In this document: positions 5,396-6,014 of the stretch, piece after piece | Position numbering within the stretch: the first letter of the stretch is position 1 | How the letters are laid out: each line of letters starts with the position of its first letter | Assembly: GCA_016210295.1 (NCBI GenBank) | Contig: JACQUM010000085.1 | Location: 1-6,014, forward strand | Reading direction: 5' to 3' | Length of the DNA: 6,014 nt | Origin: Chloroflexota bacterium | GTDB lineage: Bacteria > Chloroflexota > Dehalococcoidia > UBA6926 > JACQUM01 | Position numbers and translations under genes: made by a program | Notes under the pieces: model-generated | What the model saw: the letters and a program-made list of their open reading frames with translations, nothing else | What the model was told of the DNA's origin: nothing | Database searches by the model: none

Positions 5396-6014
5396 ATGCC
5401 CAGCAGCAAAGTAGGCCGCAATTCCTATCGTTGTTCTTTCTGCGGGAAGAGCCAGGACCAGGTGAAGCGGCTCATCGCCGGGCCCGAGCAGACGTACATC
5501 TGCAACGAATGCGTCCACCTGTGCCTCCAGATATTGAACGATGAGCCCCTGAGCGGCCCCGCAACCGGAAGAGGGACAGCGGCCCTGCCGGAGCGGCGGT
5601 CGGGCCTCAAAGCGCTCCCTCCTCGGGAGATCCACCGCCGCCTGAACGACTACGTCGTGGGCCAGGAGAGGGCCAAGAAGGTCATCTCGGTGGCCGTCTA
5701 CAACCACTACAAGCGGATCGCCAGCTCTCGGGAGGCGAGTGGCGGGGAGGTGGAACTCCAGAAGACCAACATCCTGCTGGTCGGCCCCACGGGCTCCGGG
5801 AAGACGCTCCTGGCGCAGACCCTGGCGCGCATCCTGGACGTCCCTTTCACCATCGCCGATGCCACCTCCCTGACCGAGGCGGGCTACGTCGGAGAGGACG
5901 TGGAGAACATCCTTCTCCGCCTCATCCAGGCCGCCGACTACGATATCGCCCGCGCGGAGCGGGGCGTCATCTACATCGACGAGATCGACAAGATCGGCCG
6001 GAAGAGCGCCAACC
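5396..6014 (+). CDS. clpX: ATP-dependent Clp protease ATPase subunit ClpX, 5' part
   Basis: ClpX is the AAA+ unfoldase that recognises substrates and threads them into ClpP. The gene runs off the right edge; 206 codons are visible, about half of a usual ClpX. The N-terminal zinc-binding domain has C13, C16, C36 and C39 (CX2C-X19-CX2C), which in the family mediates dimerisation and substrate or adaptor binding. After a variable linker (about 49-73) the AAA+ module begins with LNDYVVGQERAKK (83-95). It continues with Walker A GPTGSGKT (130-137), the substrate-gripping pore loop GYVG (163-166) and Walker B VIYIDEID (191-198). Sensor residues, the arginine finger and the ClpP-contacting IGF-type loop lie beyond the window. 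ATG 5396 is the natural start, but its ribosome site is weak (AGG at 5387-5389), so expression may depend on ribosomes arriving from clpP 33 bases upstream. No internal promoter or terminator is seen between the two genes. Confidence 0.97.
   Translation, partial: MPSSKVGRNSYRCSFCGKSQDQVKRLIAGPEQTYICNECVHLCLQILNDEPLSGPATGRGTAALPERRSGLKALPPREIHRRLNDYVVGQERAKKVISVAVYNHYKRIASSREASGGEVELQKTNILLVGPTGSGKTLLAQTLARILDVPFTIADATSLTEAGYVGEDVENILLRLIQAADYDIARAERGVIYIDEIDKIGRKSAN

Noticed and set aside
4382..5707. 441-codon open frame on the - strand across tig, clpP and clpX
   Set aside because: It spans three recognised genes, shows no domain, and has the composition of an antisense shadow in GC-rich DNA.

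Overview
The window is a GC-rich bacterial chromosome segment. All recognisable genes are housekeeping genes on the + strand, in the order: RpoD-family sigma factor, aspS, a 334-base non-coding interval rich in palindromic repeats, then tig-clpP-clpX, with clpX cut by the right edge. The organism is most likely a high-GC member of Chloroflexota, possibly Dehalococcoidia. This rests on three things: a single ClpP gene in a tig-clpP-clpX operon, a sigma factor with an actinobacterial/Chloroflexota-like spacer before region 2, and interspersed repeats (the CCCTTCG..CTCAGG..CAGGC type) that I recall as common in such genomes. None of these is decisive, so the assignment is an inference.

Positions 2-1060 encode a 352-residue sigma-70 protein with regions 1.2 to 4.2. 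It is followed at once by a strong intrinsic terminator (1078-1121). A short interval holds an extended -10 promoter (1157-1165) and a good ribosome binding site. aspS (1202-3004) is a complete bacterial-type aspartyl-tRNA synthetase that carries the residues associated with the non-discriminating form.

Positions 3005-3338 contain no credible gene. They hold three palindromic elements in tandem: a TCCGCC/GGCGGA hairpin, a roughly 90-base imperfect inverted repeat, and a perfect 13-bp hairpin. After these comes a second extended -10 promoter (3286-3294) that closely resembles the one before aspS. It starts the protein quality-control operon: trigger factor (3339-4766), ClpP (4763-5362, overlapping tig by ATGA) and ClpX (from 5396). 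Trigger factor receives nascent chains at the ribosome exit. ClpX unfolds substrates and feeds them into the ClpP chamber.

I did not find an unknown system. The points most worth a second look are the altered promoter-recognition residues in the sigma factor together with the shared TGCTA..AT promoters that lack a -35 box, the palindromic repeat cluster whose core is also built into the sigma-gene terminator, and the AspRS specificity residues.
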